Shown here: positions 1 through 5,654 of the stretch, in pieces | How the letters are laid out: every line of letters begins with the position of its first letter | Position numbering within the stretch: the first letter of the stretch is position 1 | Source: CAZDXJ01 sp964509475 | GTDB lineage: Bacteria > Pseudomonadota > Gammaproteobacteria > Methylococcales > Methylomonadaceae | Assembly (NCBI GenBank): GCA_964509475.1 | Contig: CAZDXJ010000091.1 | Coordinates: 1-8,166 of the forward strand | DNA length: 8,166 nt | Reading direction: 5' to 3' | The notes under the pieces: model-generated | The model's input: only the letters and a program-made list of their open reading frames with translations | Told to the model about the DNA's origin: nothing | Databases searched by the model: none | Program-made: the position numbers and the translations under genes

Positions 1-67
1 GTTAAAACAAATTTAGAGGAGATAAGTCATGCTTTCAAATGTTCTATTAAAAAGTCGAACATCGCGT
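1..67 (-). mobile_element. IS end, left copy (5' end of a minus-strand IS, IS982-like tentatively)
   Basis: This is the transposase-proximal end of an insertion sequence whose body lies left of the window. It is the reverse complement of 8021-8087 with only two mismatches (positions 19 and 56). The outer tip reads ACGCGATGTTCGACTTTTTA on the minus strand, ending at base 67. Because the right copy places a transposase start 27 bases beyond the matching segment, the corresponding start codon here would fall just outside the window. The family assignment rests only on the right copy's first 17 residues. Confidence 0.85.
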
Positions 68-173
68 GTTTTGTATATAAATCCATAGCATGGCCTTTAA
101 TGATCTGGTTTTTGAATTATACTCTGTGCGATCACGGATGTGGAAAAAAATTGTTATAACCCGTAATTTTTTA

Positions 174-242
174 GGACAACGAAGTGCCGTTTCATGCCTT
201 TGGCCGATCCGCTGTGTTTGATCGGCCCTACATTGTATCCTG
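174..242 (-). repeat. Dispersed hairpin repeat, copy 1
   Basis: This 69-base segment is repeated in inverted orientation at 2198-2286. The core is a perfect 8-bp stem, GGCCGATC (202-209) pairing with GATCGGCC (220-227), around a 10-base loop. Outside the stem the two copies share long blocks such as the GAAACGG and CTTCGTTG segments, and most differences are transitions. The relationship with copy 2 is described there. The function is unknown; it behaves like an intergenic repeat family rather than a gene or terminator, as no U-run follows the stem. Confidence 0.75.
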
Positions 243-281
243 CCCCGCTTCCGTTAATCTGTGGCCTGTTATACCGGTTGA

Positions 282-512
282 ATACCAGCCCTCAGACGGA
301 ACGACTTATTGCTGCAATATGCGGGTAATGGCCGGTTTTTGTGGAACAAGGCGTTAGCGTTAAATCTGTACCGCCTGGAAAACAAACAGCCTTTGTTGCG
401 GGTGCGTTAAATATTTTAGCGTGGCGCCGCCGCGTGCTGGCCTGTGGAGAGGATTGGGTTGCCAGCAGAAACCGGAAAGCTTGGCAGCACGCTGGAACCT
501 GCTTCAATATAA
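282..512 (+). pseudogene. tnpB: TnpB remnant (IS200/IS605 OrfB family), internally deleted
   Basis: Bases 306-401 translate to LLLQYAGNGRFLWNKALALN and then a YRLENKQPLLR stretch, which is the hallmark N-terminal region of TnpB/OrfB proteins. At 404 the reading frame changes and the sequence continues as ALNILA...RVLACGE (404-451), the C-terminal zinc-finger-distal region (the NIL motif). A further one-base shift then gives IGLPAETGKLGSTLEPASI with a stop at 510-512. The roughly 300-residue middle, including the RuvC-like nuclease core, is missing. The result is a broken ~230-bp relic and not a functional protein. Its terminal hairpin follows directly at 521-553. Its N- and C-terminal motifs are characteristic, so the identification is fairly secure despite the frameshifts. 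Confidence 0.8.
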
Positions 513-520
513 GAATCAGG

Positions 521-553
521 AAGCCTCGCCCTTTAGGGCGGGGAGGATGTCAA
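521..553 (+). mobile_element. IS200/IS605-type right-end hairpin
   Basis: A stem of CCTCGCCC (524-531) pairs with GGGCGGGG (536-543, including one G-T pair) around a TTTA loop and is followed by AGGATGTCAA. This hairpin-plus-tail is typical of the right end of IS200/IS605 elements. It sits nine bases after the stop of the tnpB relic, as expected for the element end. In intact elements this end is also part of the TnpB guide RNA scaffold; here the nuclease is gone. Confidence 0.75.
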
Positions 554-565
554 AAAAACCGCAAT

Positions 566-582
566 TGTGGCCGCGTGTAGTA
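566..582 (+). repeat. 17-base motif shared with 2425-2441
   Basis: The sequence TGTGGCCGCGTGTAGTA recurs at 2425 as TGTGGCCGCGTGCAGTA with one transition. In both places it abuts other mobile debris: the IS605-type end here, and a palindrome copy at 2425. It is probably a fragment of a genome-wide repeat. Confidence 0.5.
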
Positions 583-667
583 TAAAATGAATTTCGAAAC
601 CTTGGTGTTTGAGCTATTCGTTAATAACGGATACAGGCGATCAATTTGAGGGTAACGGGTCAAAACT

Positions 668-690
668 GTAGGAGCGGCTTTAGCCGCGAC
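668..690 (+). repeat. REP-like hairpin (GTAGGAGCGGCTTTAGCCGC core)
   Basis: GTAGGAGCGGCT...AGCCGCGAC contains a 6-bp stem, GCGGCT (674-679) with AGCCGC (682-687), and a two-base loop. The GTAGGAGC lead followed by a GC-rich hairpin matches the style of REP elements common in Pseudomonas and other gammaproteobacteria, which are normally intergenic. Only one copy is present in the window. Confidence 0.7.
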
Positions 691-764
691 CAGTATAATT
701 GGGGCGTTTCATCACATAACAACATATTCAACCTATTACCCAATTTGAGAAAGTAGAATTATCA

Positions 765-1259
765 TTGACAACGTTCAAACCAAAACGCTATCTGGAAATT
801 TCAATTGCCGGGCAATCCCTGAAGCTCATCAACAACGGACAGGTCTGCAAAACCTATAGAGTCTCGACGGCCCGCAATGGGGCCGGGGAAACAATGGGCA
901 GTGAATGCACACCAACCGGCTGGCATCGCATTTGCGCCAAAATTGGTGAGGGCTTACCTTTGTATTCGGTGTTTGTCGGGCGGCGACCGACCGGTGAAAT
1001 CTATACGTCGGCGCTTGCGGACGCATATCCGCATCGGGACTGGATTCTGACGCGCATTCTCTGGTTGCGGGGGCTGGAGCCGGGCAAGAATCTTTATAAA
1101 CAGGTGGATAGCAGCTGGCGTTATATTTATATTCATGGCGCGCCGGATCATCGGGTGCGGGGCGATCCGGCTTCGCACGGTTGTATTCGAATGAAAAATC
1201 AGGATATGTTGCAATTATTCAATGCGGTGCAGGCGGGTGATCGGGTGTATATTCACTGA
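765..1259 (+). CDS. Small L,D-transpeptidase (YkuD domain)
   Basis: YkuD-fold enzymes form 3-3 peptidoglycan cross-links or attach proteins to peptidoglycan, using a catalytic Cys after cleaving the L-Lys/DAP-D-Ala bond. The 164-residue protein is essentially one YkuD domain. The signature is visible as H124-G125 followed by SHGCIRM (137-143), with C140 as the nucleophile and H124 as the conserved upstream His. There is no signal peptide, LysM or membrane segment, which is unusual for an enzyme acting in the periplasm, though short YkuD proteins of this kind are widespread in gammaproteobacteria. The start is TTG at 765: the frame is closed by a stop at 717-719 and contains no ATG or GTG before it; a GAGAAAG (747-753) could serve as ribosome binding site. 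truA follows 11 bp later, with its ribosome binding site overlapping this stop codon, so the two are probably co-transcribed. Confidence 0.88.
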   Translation: MTTFKPKRYLEISIAGQSLKLINNGQVCKTYRVSTARNGAGETMGSECTPTGWHRICAKIGEGLPLYSVFVGRRPTGEIYTSALADAYPHRDWILTRILWLRGLEPGKNLYKQVDSSWRYIYIHGAPDHRVRGDPASHGCIRMKNQDMLQLFNAVQAGDRVYIH

Positions 1260-1270
1260 GGGCAAAATTC

Positions 1271-2071
1271 ATGCGGATGGTTCTCGGCATTGAATATGAC
1301 GGTGGGGCGTTTTTCGGGTGGCAGCGGCAAGCCGGAAAGCGTACCGTGCAATTGGCGCTTGAACAGGCTTTGTCCAGGGTCGCCGACCGGCCTGTTACCG
1401 TCATCTGCGCCGGCCGTACAGACCGCGGCGTGCATGCGCTGGAGCAGGTTGTGCATTTTGACACCGAGGCGCAACGTGATCTTCATGCCTGGATTATGGG
1501 CGGTAACAGTTATCTGCCGGATGATGTCCGCATTGTCTGGGCCAGATCCGCTGTCGATGATTTTCATGCCCGCTATAGTGCGATAGCGCGGTTTTACCGT
1601 TACCGGATTCTTAACCGAAAAATGCGTTCGGCCTTGTTACGTAACCAGGCCACCTGGTGTTATTGGCCGCTTGATGCGGAGAAAATGCACCGCGCTGCGC
1701 AATATTTACTGGGTGAGCAGGATTTTTCCTCTTTTCGTGCCCAGGGTTGTCAATCGAAAAGCCCGCGCCGGCGGATGTATTTGATCGATGTGTACCGGCA
1801 AGATGAGCAGGTGATTATCGATTTGGTTGCCAATGCCTTTTTACATCATATGGTGCGTAATATTGCCGGGGTATTGATGACCATCGGCGCCGGAAAACAA
1901 CCGCTTGAGTGGGTCTGTCATTTGTTACAGGCCAGGGATCGCAGGCAAGGCGGCATGACCGCTGCGCCGGATGGTTTGTATCTTGGCGCGGTTTGCTATC
2001 CGCCGGCTTATGGTTTGGACAAACATCCCATATTTGCCCGATTACCGGCTGATGCCCGGCGTTTTGATTGA
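1271..2071 (+). CDS. truA: tRNA pseudouridine(38-40) synthase TruA
   Basis: TruA converts uridines 38, 39 and 40 in the anticodon stem-loop of many tRNAs to pseudouridine. The 266-residue product matches the family length (about 245-280). The N-terminal part shows the Y-D-G...F-G-W-Q motif (9-18), the catalytic motif GRTDRGVHA (48-56) with nucleophile D51, and later the family's N-A-F-L-H-H-M-V-R-N (about 186-195) and G-x-x-L-x-x-V-x-Y-P-like C-terminal segment. ATG 1271 is preceded by GAGGG (1258-1262), which overlaps the transpeptidase stop. In Pseudomonas and relatives truA usually lies between fimV and trpF. Here its upstream neighbour is an L,D-transpeptidase and its downstream flank is a 1-kb repeat-rich gap, so the usual context is broken. 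Codon use and motifs indicate an intact housekeeping gene. Confidence 0.97.
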   Translation: MRMVLGIEYDGGAFFGWQRQAGKRTVQLALEQALSRVADRPVTVICAGRTDRGVHALEQVVHFDTEAQRDLHAWIMGGNSYLPDDVRIVWARSAVDDFHARYSAIARFYRYRILNRKMRSALLRNQATWCYWPLDAEKMHRAAQYLLGEQDFSSFRAQGCQSKSPRRRMYLIDVYRQDEQVIIDLVANAFLHHMVRNIAGVLMTIGAGKQPLEWVCHLLQARDRRQGGMTAAPDGLYLGAVCYPPAYGLDKHPIFARLPADARRFD

Positions 2072-2154
2072 TCTTTGTGTGCTTGTGTTACGGATGTTGT
2101 TATACTCTACGCAGTTACGAATGCGGAAAACAAAGCAAACATCGGAACGAAATG

Positions 2155-2173
2155 CCTGCCTGTTGCAGACAGG
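2155..2173 (+). repeat. 20-bp imperfect palindrome, copy A
   Basis: CCTGCCTGTTGCAGACAGG is a 19-base version of the unit CCTGCCTGTTGGCAGACAGG. Further copies lie at 2222-2241 (same strand) and 2405-2424 (inverted). Copies A and C also share the GTTTGC extension, making a ~25-bp inverted repeat around a ~230-bp interior. Confidence 0.75.
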
Positions 2174-2197
2174 TTTGCCGGAACCGCCCTGCAAAGC

Positions 2198-2286
2198 CAG
2201 GACACAGCGCCGGGCCGATCACCTGCCGGGTGGCAGACAGGAGCGCAGCGGATCGGCCAGGGGTGTGAAACGGTGCTTCGTTGCCC
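2198..2286 (+). repeat. Dispersed hairpin repeat, copy 2, carrying a 20-bp insertion
   Basis: This 89-base segment is the inverted relative of 174-242 (69 bases). The same GGCCGATC/GATCGGCC stem is present (2213-2220 with 2251-2258). The 20-base length difference lies entirely in the loop, where a palindrome copy (2222-2241) is inserted. Flanking blocks align without other gaps and differ mostly by transitions. Confidence 0.75.
2222..2241 (+). repeat. 20-bp palindrome, copy B, nested in the hairpin repeat loop
   Basis: CCTGCCGGGTGGCAGACAGG matches the 20-bp palindrome unit at 17 of 20 bases. It lies in the loop of the dispersed hairpin repeat and is absent from the equivalent loop at 210-219. 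Confidence 0.7.
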
Positions 2287-2293
2287 AGGGCGG

Positions 2294-2376
2294 AACCACG
2301 AATGAACACAGAAAGTTTTCCGGTTCAGCGTTTTCGCCACAGCCAGTACTCATTATCTTTTGTGTTTTTCGTGGTT
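2294..2376. repeat. Inverted repeat of the CACGAA/TTCGTGG intergenic type
   Basis: Left arm 2294-2315 (AACCACGAATGAACACAGAA...) and right arm 2357-2376 (CTTTTGTGTTTTTCGTGGTT) are near-complements around a ~41-base spacer. A/T-rich repeats with AACCACGAA and TTCGTGGTT ends are common between genes in many proteobacteria. The unit may be a small mobile or structural repeat; it lacks coding content. Confidence 0.6.
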
Positions 2377-2388
2377 CATTCATTTGAT

Positions 2389-2567
2389 ATTCAAAATCCG
2401 CAAACCTGTCTGCCAACAGGCAGGTGTGGCCGCGTGCAGTAAATTCACGCCGTTTTCATAGCATTCTGATGAGGTAACGAGCCGGTAATCACCGTTAATT
2501 TTGATATACAGCATGTTCTTTAATGGAAAAATTTTGTAGACTGTTACCTCCAAGCCATCCAGGTTAA
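2389..2567 (-). pseudogene. Possible degraded minus-strand coding stretch
   Basis: Read on the minus strand from about 2567 to a stop at 2389-2391, one frame stays open and has protein-like composition: PHFLNLDGLEVTVYKIF, then PLKNMLYIKINGDYRLVTSS, then a tail overlapping palindrome copy C. The open frame reaches further right into the 2606-2652 hairpin with no convincing start codon or ribosome binding site. I do not recognise a family. It may be the 3' part of a gene broken by repeat insertion, or simply a chance open frame. Confidence 0.22.
2405..2424 (-). repeat. 20-bp palindrome, copy C (inverted)
   Basis: The plus strand reads CCTGTCTGCCAACAGGCAGG, the exact reverse complement of the consensus unit. 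It is followed without a gap by the TGTGGCCGCGTGCAGTA motif (2425-2441) also seen at 566-582. Confidence 0.75.
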
Positions 2568-2605
2568 GAAAATGTGGTTTGGGTGCCGGTGCGACTTGTC
2601 GTGCT

Positions 2606-2652
2606 GTGCGGATAAATCCAGCTCTTCAATGAAGGGCTGGATAAATCCGCAC
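2606..2652. repeat. 47-bp hairpin repeat (GGATAAATCC arms)
   Basis: Arms GTGCGGATAAATCCAGC (2606-2622) and GCTGGATAAATCCGCAC (2636-2652) pair at 15 of 17 positions around a 13-base loop. There is no U-run directly after it, so a classical intrinsic terminator is unlikely. The preceding GGTGCGACTTGTCG (2589-2602) is a second short hairpin-like segment and may belong to the same repeat family. The style resembles intergenic REP-type repeats of gammaproteobacteria. Confidence 0.6.
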
Positions 2653-2783
2653 CTACACCCATAGATAGTTCCATTCAACAAAGGGGCTTGAATACAAATT
2701 AAGAGCCGGATTCTTTTATTGAAAATCAAGGTTCCGGCCCATAACAAAAGAGCGGTTTGGACACATCGGATTTATATATAGAT

Positions 2784-2862
2784 ACGCGATGTTCGACTTT
2801 TAAGTTTCAACTAATGAGTTAAGCTGCAAAGGCTGATTACCTAACAGCTTATTCAAGAAAAC
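2784..2862 (-). mobile_element. IS end remnant with transposase C-terminal tail
   Basis: ACGCGATGTTCGACTTTTAA (2784-2803) matches the outer ~19 bases of the IS ends at the window edges and then diverges, as expected for the opposite (right) terminal repeat of the same or a sister IS. Reading leftwards on the minus strand, 2862-2803 encodes VFLNKLLGNQPLQLNSLVET and a stop (2800-2802) inside the terminal repeat, which fits the C-terminus of an IS transposase. Upstream of it the frame decays and no full transposase is present before the promoter at 3026, so this is a fragment. Confidence 0.55.
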
Positions 2863-3025
2863 ACATAATAGCCTTGTGCCACATTCACATCTCATAGTAA
2901 TGAGACTGTTGGCTGCCATCGGAATTGTCATTGATGGCAAATCGGTTCGTGCAGGCAAAAGGCTGTTTGATGGGCCATAAATACGATAACTGGTTCACGT
3001 TTTTTTTGGATTTGTGTAATAGCGG

Positions 3026-3054
3026 TTGAGTTTTCCAGATATCTTTCATATAAA
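3026..3054 (+). promoter_or_regulatory. Sigma-70-like promoter of the GTPase/Roadblock operon
   Basis: TTGAGT (3026-3031) and TATAAA (3049-3054) are separated by exactly 17 bases. Transcription would start near 3061, leaving a leader of about 60 bases before the ATG at 3120. The position, directly upstream of seven closely spaced genes and after a fragmentary IS end, makes it the likely operon promoter. Confidence 0.5.
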
Positions 3055-3119
3055 AAGATAAAAACAATAATGAAATTCGACTAAGCTACGATATAAAAAT
3101 AATTTTAAGTGAGATGTCT

Positions 3120-3848
3120 ATGAATAAGGCTTCATTGTTTGTTGCCGGTGATAAAAAAGATCACATGGATGATGTATCGGGCACTGAATTAATATTTTTA
3201 TTGCAATCCGGTGATGATTTTGCCTTGCAATTTCCTTTCTCCCACAAGGATTTTTGGAGCTTACAAAGCCACCGTGTATCCAGAACACCCCGAAAATTGA
3301 TTTTTCATATACAGCGTATTTACTATTGTTTCAAGGAAAATCTTCCGGATCAGTTGTATGCCGCGTTGCTTGATCTGTTGATTGCGCTACAGGGCAAACG
3401 GGATGGCCTCGCAAGGCGCATGTTTGGTGGGGCAGAAAAAAAATTACATGATAAAGACAGGAAAATACTGGAAAAATTTTTCAATCACCCTGAAATTGAC
3501 GCAAACAGTTTACCAGTGAATGGTTTTTCGGTGCTGGCGTCTGGAATAATCAGTAGCAAAACCTTGCTATCGGTCAGTGAAAGCAAATCAGATGAGCTGG
3601 ATTATGAACCACTAATGTTGGCCAGGGATTATATCGAATACAGTCAATTGGATGAAGCCCGGGAAGTGCTTGAAACGGCAGTTAGGCAGCATTCTGGTGA
3701 CAAGGACATTCACCGGGAATTGCTGGAATTGTACCGTTCAACCCGGGATAGGGAAAACTTTCTCAAAATGTATGTTTATCTTAAGGAACAGGGCAGTTCC
3801 ATGTTAATGCATTGGGAGCCGCTTTTACCGTTATTTGAGGCTGAATAG
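3120..3848 (+). CDS. TPR-containing protein, FimV-like C-terminal flavour
   Basis: The 242-residue product has no signal peptide or membrane segment. The N-terminal ~150 residues are not recognisable; they contain a helical, Lys/Asp-rich middle (AEKKLHDKDRK). Residues about 161-230 form tetratricopeptide-like helical pairs: YEPLMLARDYIEYSQLDEAR, then VLETAVRQH, then LLELYRSTRDRENFLKMYVYL. This pattern resembles the C-terminal TPR part of FimV, a polar hub for type IV pili, and other scaffolds, but a family assignment is not secure. ATG 3120 is preferred over ATG 3114 because AAGTGAG (3107-3113) is well spaced for 3120 and abuts 3114. The next gene starts one base after this stop, so translation is probably coupled. 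A scaffold role for the downstream GTPase module is inference. Confidence 0.75.
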   Translation: MNKASLFVAGDKKDHMDDVSGTELIFLLQSGDDFALQFPFSHKDFWSLQSHRVSRTPRKLIFHIQRIYYCFKENLPDQLYAALLDLLIALQGKRDGLARRMFGGAEKKLHDKDRKILEKFFNHPEIDANSLPVNGFSVLASGIISSKTLLSVSESKSDELDYEPLMLARDYIEYSQLDEAREVLETAVRQHSGDKDIHRELLELYRSTRDRENFLKMYVYLKEQGSSMLMHWEPLLPLFEAE

Positions 3849-3849
3849 C

Positions 3850-5103
3850 ATGAAGGGAACGTCCAATGCGCCTTTAAAGGTTGCTATTCATGGTATGGAT
3901 GGCCGATCCTATAAAATGATGGTCATGTTTTTGCAAGGCCCTTGTAAAGGCAGCGCTGCGGTTGTCAACGATGAAGAAGCGCAGGTTGATATTATCGATG
4001 CCGATGTAAAAAATGCGAAGACGCTGATCGAAAAAAGGAAAAAGCTGAATCCTGAGCGGCCCTTGATCGTACTGTCGCTGCAGGCAAGATCATCGGATGA
4101 TATTATTTTTGTGCAAAAACCGATTCAAACCGAGTCGATGCGGGCCGCGCTTAAAAAGGCCAGGCAAATCCTCGAAGTCAGCAAGAAAAAAGCGGCGCTC
4201 AAGCAACATTATGCGAGCGTTGTGCGCTCAAATCGTGAAAAGCCTGACAATGCGGCTGGTCCCCGGATGGTCACCCGCGTACATCGGCAATCACCAGATG
4301 AAAAAACAGAACCTGAAAAAAAGGTTTTCATCAATACCGATGAACAAAAAAAGACATCAAAACACCAGACTGCAATACATCTTGATGAAAAAGGGTTTTC
4401 TGCGTTTATCGGTTTGGTTTCCGGGGCCGGGGTTGATTATAACGATCCGGCAGCCATAAAAGCGGCTTCCTATAATGCCAAACAGTATTATCAAGGCTAT
4501 GTACAATCGGCATTCAAACTGGCACAGGCAAAAAAACGGATCGTTCAGCTAAATTCAGGCTGGAGACCCTTGGTCATTTTTCCAATGACCCGGGAAATCT
4601 GGGTAGATGCCGATGACAAACAGTTACGGGCTTTTTCGTCCGTGCCCATAAACACGATTTCAGGAGCAAAAAGCATTACCGTAACCCCGTTTGATCCTAA
4701 AAAACATAATCTTTCCAGTGATCTGGATAAATTTCAATCGATGGAGGCGTTTATTTGGAAGCTGGCCATCTGGACATCAAAAGGCCGCTATCCTGAAGGT
4801 ATCGATATCGAGCGGCCTGTATATCTGAAACGCTGGCCTAACTTCACCCGTTTGATGATTTCCCCTCATTCCTTGCGGATCACGGCATTATTGATGGATG
4901 GTCCCCGATCATTAATCAACATTACTCAGGTTTTAAATATAAAGCCACAGTATGTGTTTGCCTTTTTCAGCGCCGCCTATGCCACCGGTTTAGCCGGACA
5001 GGCAGAGAGAAAGGCCGATGTAATGATTGCGCCATCAAAACCGAAACCAAGCAAGAAAAAGGGATTATTAACCCATATCATGCGTAAACTGCGTGGAAAA
5101 TAG
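3850..5103 (+). CDS. Receiver-like N-terminus plus C-terminal winged-helix-like adaptor
   Basis: The 417-residue protein begins with a ~95-residue receiver-like fold: KVAIHGMDGRS strand, an acidic pair in DIIDAD (47-52, D50/D52 as candidate phosphoacceptor), VLS (74-76) and the K-P motif (90-91). A Lys-rich, low-complexity linker follows (~96-180). The C-terminal part carries PVYLKRWPNFTRL (about 323-335) and SLINITQVLNIKPQYVFAFF (about 354-373), which read as a winged-helix segment, and ends in a Lys-rich tail (~396-417). I know no named family. A receiver joined through a linker to a C-terminal module beside an MglA-like GTPase is reminiscent of RomR. The winged-helix-next-to-GTPase order recalls CvnC (DUF742) and CvnD of Streptomyces conservons. 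ATG 3850 is chosen over TTG 3835 because GAGG (3837-3840) fits it and it avoids overlap. Confidence 0.75.
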   Translation: MKGTSNAPLKVAIHGMDGRSYKMMVMFLQGPCKGSAAVVNDEEAQVDIIDADVKNAKTLIEKRKKLNPERPLIVLSLQARSSDDIIFVQKPIQTESMRAALKKARQILEVSKKKAALKQHYASVVRSNREKPDNAAGPRMVTRVHRQSPDEKTEPEKKVFINTDEQKKTSKHQTAIHLDEKGFSAFIGLVSGAGVDYNDPAAIKAASYNAKQYYQGYVQSAFKLAQAKKRIVQLNSGWRPLVIFPMTREIWVDADDKQLRAFSSVPINTISGAKSITVTPFDPKKHNLSSDLDKFQSMEAFIWKLAIWTSKGRYPEGIDIERPVYLKRWPNFTRLMISPHSLRITALLMDGPRSLINITQVLNIKPQYVFAFFSAAYATGLAGQAERKADVMIAPSKPKPSKKKGLLTHIMRKLRGK

Positions 5104-5112
5104 AACACGACC

Positions 5113-5652
5113 ATGAGCCAATACAAAATTATCTTTACAGGTCCGGTTGGTGCCGGCAAAACAACCGCGATTGCATCCATAAGTGATGTGCCCCCCGTAA
5201 GTACCGATGCTTCAGCTACGGATATGACTCGGCAAAGGAAGTCGGCTACAACCGTAGCCATGGATTACGGCATAATGAACCTGAGTGATGGTGAAAAAAT
5301 TCATTTGTACGGTACGCCCGGTCAGGAACGTTTTGATTTTATGTGGGATATTTTGACAACCGGCGGTATTGGTTTAATTCTTTTGCTGGACAATACCCGG
5401 ACGGATCCTTTTCAGGATATGAAATTTTTTCTGGATTCATTCAAGCGCTTTATTGATGAAACCAATGTTGCAATTGGTGTAACACAGATGGACTTGAGCG
5501 ATAAACCAAGCATTGATGATTATCATATCCAGCTACAGGCTCTGAGCTTGAAACCCCCTGTTTTTGCAGTCGATGCCAGGCGGCGGAACGATGTGTCCCT
5601 GTTGGTTCAGGCCTTGTTATTTTCCCTTGATCCCGGATTGGAGGAGGCTTGA
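5113..5652 (+). CDS. Small Ras-like GTPase (MglA/COG2229 type)
   Basis: The 179-residue protein has the layout of prokaryotic small GTPases of the MglA/CvnD/COG2229 group, which cycle between GTP and GDP states to direct cell polarity or signalling. G1 is GPVGAGKTT (10-18). A switch I threonine lies in SATTVAMDYG (44-53). G3 is LYGTPGQERF (65-74), with Gly67 where Ras has Asp. The DNT motif (93-95) follows the central strand. G4 is GVTQMDLS (122-129), i.e. TQxD in place of NKxD, and G5 is probably VDARRR near the C-terminus. G3 and G4 variants of this type occur in this family. There is no lipidation signal or membrane segment. ATG 5113 starts nine bases after the previous stop and has a weak ribosome binding site, suggesting translational coupling. 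The next two genes encode Roadblock proteins, the classic GAP partners of such GTPases. Confidence 0.9.
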   Translation: MSQYKIIFTGPVGAGKTTAIASISDVPPVSTDASATDMTRQRKSATTVAMDYGIMNLSDGEKIHLYGTPGQERFDFMWDILTTGGIGLILLLDNTRTDPFQDMKFFLDSFKRFIDETNVAIGVTQMDLSDKPSIDDYHIQLQALSLKPPVFAVDARRRNDVSLLVQALLFSLDPGLEEA

Positions 5653-5654
5653 TC

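Larger units (their letters stand above)
68..764. other. Gene-poor stretch packed with mobile-element debris
   Basis: No intact gene is visible between the left IS end and the L,D-transpeptidase. The stretch holds a dispersed hairpin repeat (174-242), an internally deleted tnpB remnant (282-512), an IS200/IS605-type terminal hairpin (about 521-553), a short motif also found at 2425 (566-582) and a REP-like hairpin (668-690). Bases 583-667 and 691-764 show nothing I recognise. I see no convincing sigma-70 promoter directly ahead of the transpeptidase. Confidence 0.7.
2072..3119. other. Repeat-rich intergenic region (about 1 kb)
   Basis: No intact gene is credible here. Contents in order are: palindrome copy A (2155-2173); dispersed hairpin repeat copy 2 with palindrome copy B in its loop (2198-2286); an inverted-repeat pair related to the CACGAA intergenic family (2294-2376); palindrome copy C (2405-2424); a possible degraded minus-strand coding stretch (2389-2567); a 47-bp hairpin (2606-2652); an IS end with a transposase tail (2784-2862); and the promoter of the downstream operon (3026-3054). 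Bases 2653-2767 and 2863-3020 show nothing I recognise. I see no clear intrinsic terminator behind truA. Confidence 0.7.

Noticed and set aside
202..227. GGCCGATC hairpin as an intrinsic terminator
   Set aside because: There is no run of T after the stem and no gene ending just upstream; the same hairpin recurs at 2213-2258 as a dispersed repeat.
292..507. 71-residue minus-strand open frame
   Set aside because: It runs antisense over the tnpB relic and has no recognisable motif or ribosome binding site.
553..570. Bases after the IS605-type end as a functional TnpB guide
   Set aside because: The tnpB gene here has lost its nuclease core and no left end or transcript evidence is visible, so a guide function cannot be supported from sequence.
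1971..2387. 138-residue plus-strand open frame over the end of truA and the repeat gap
   Set aside because: It begins inside truA in another frame and then translates repeat sequences (hairpin repeat and palindromes); composition is not protein-like.
2606..2652. Hairpin as a truA terminator
   Set aside because: It lies more than 500 bases after truA and has no T-run; its style is that of an intergenic repeat.
72..2778. GGATTTATATA next to two IS ends as a target site duplication
   Set aside because: The shared sequence lies outside both ends in the same orientation relative to the IS tips, which is not how the two flanks of one insertion would appear. The bases directly next to the tips also differ.
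2885..3067. 60-residue minus-strand open frame ahead of the operon
   Set aside because: No motif and no clean continuity with the transposase tail at 2800-2862; it overlaps the promoter region.
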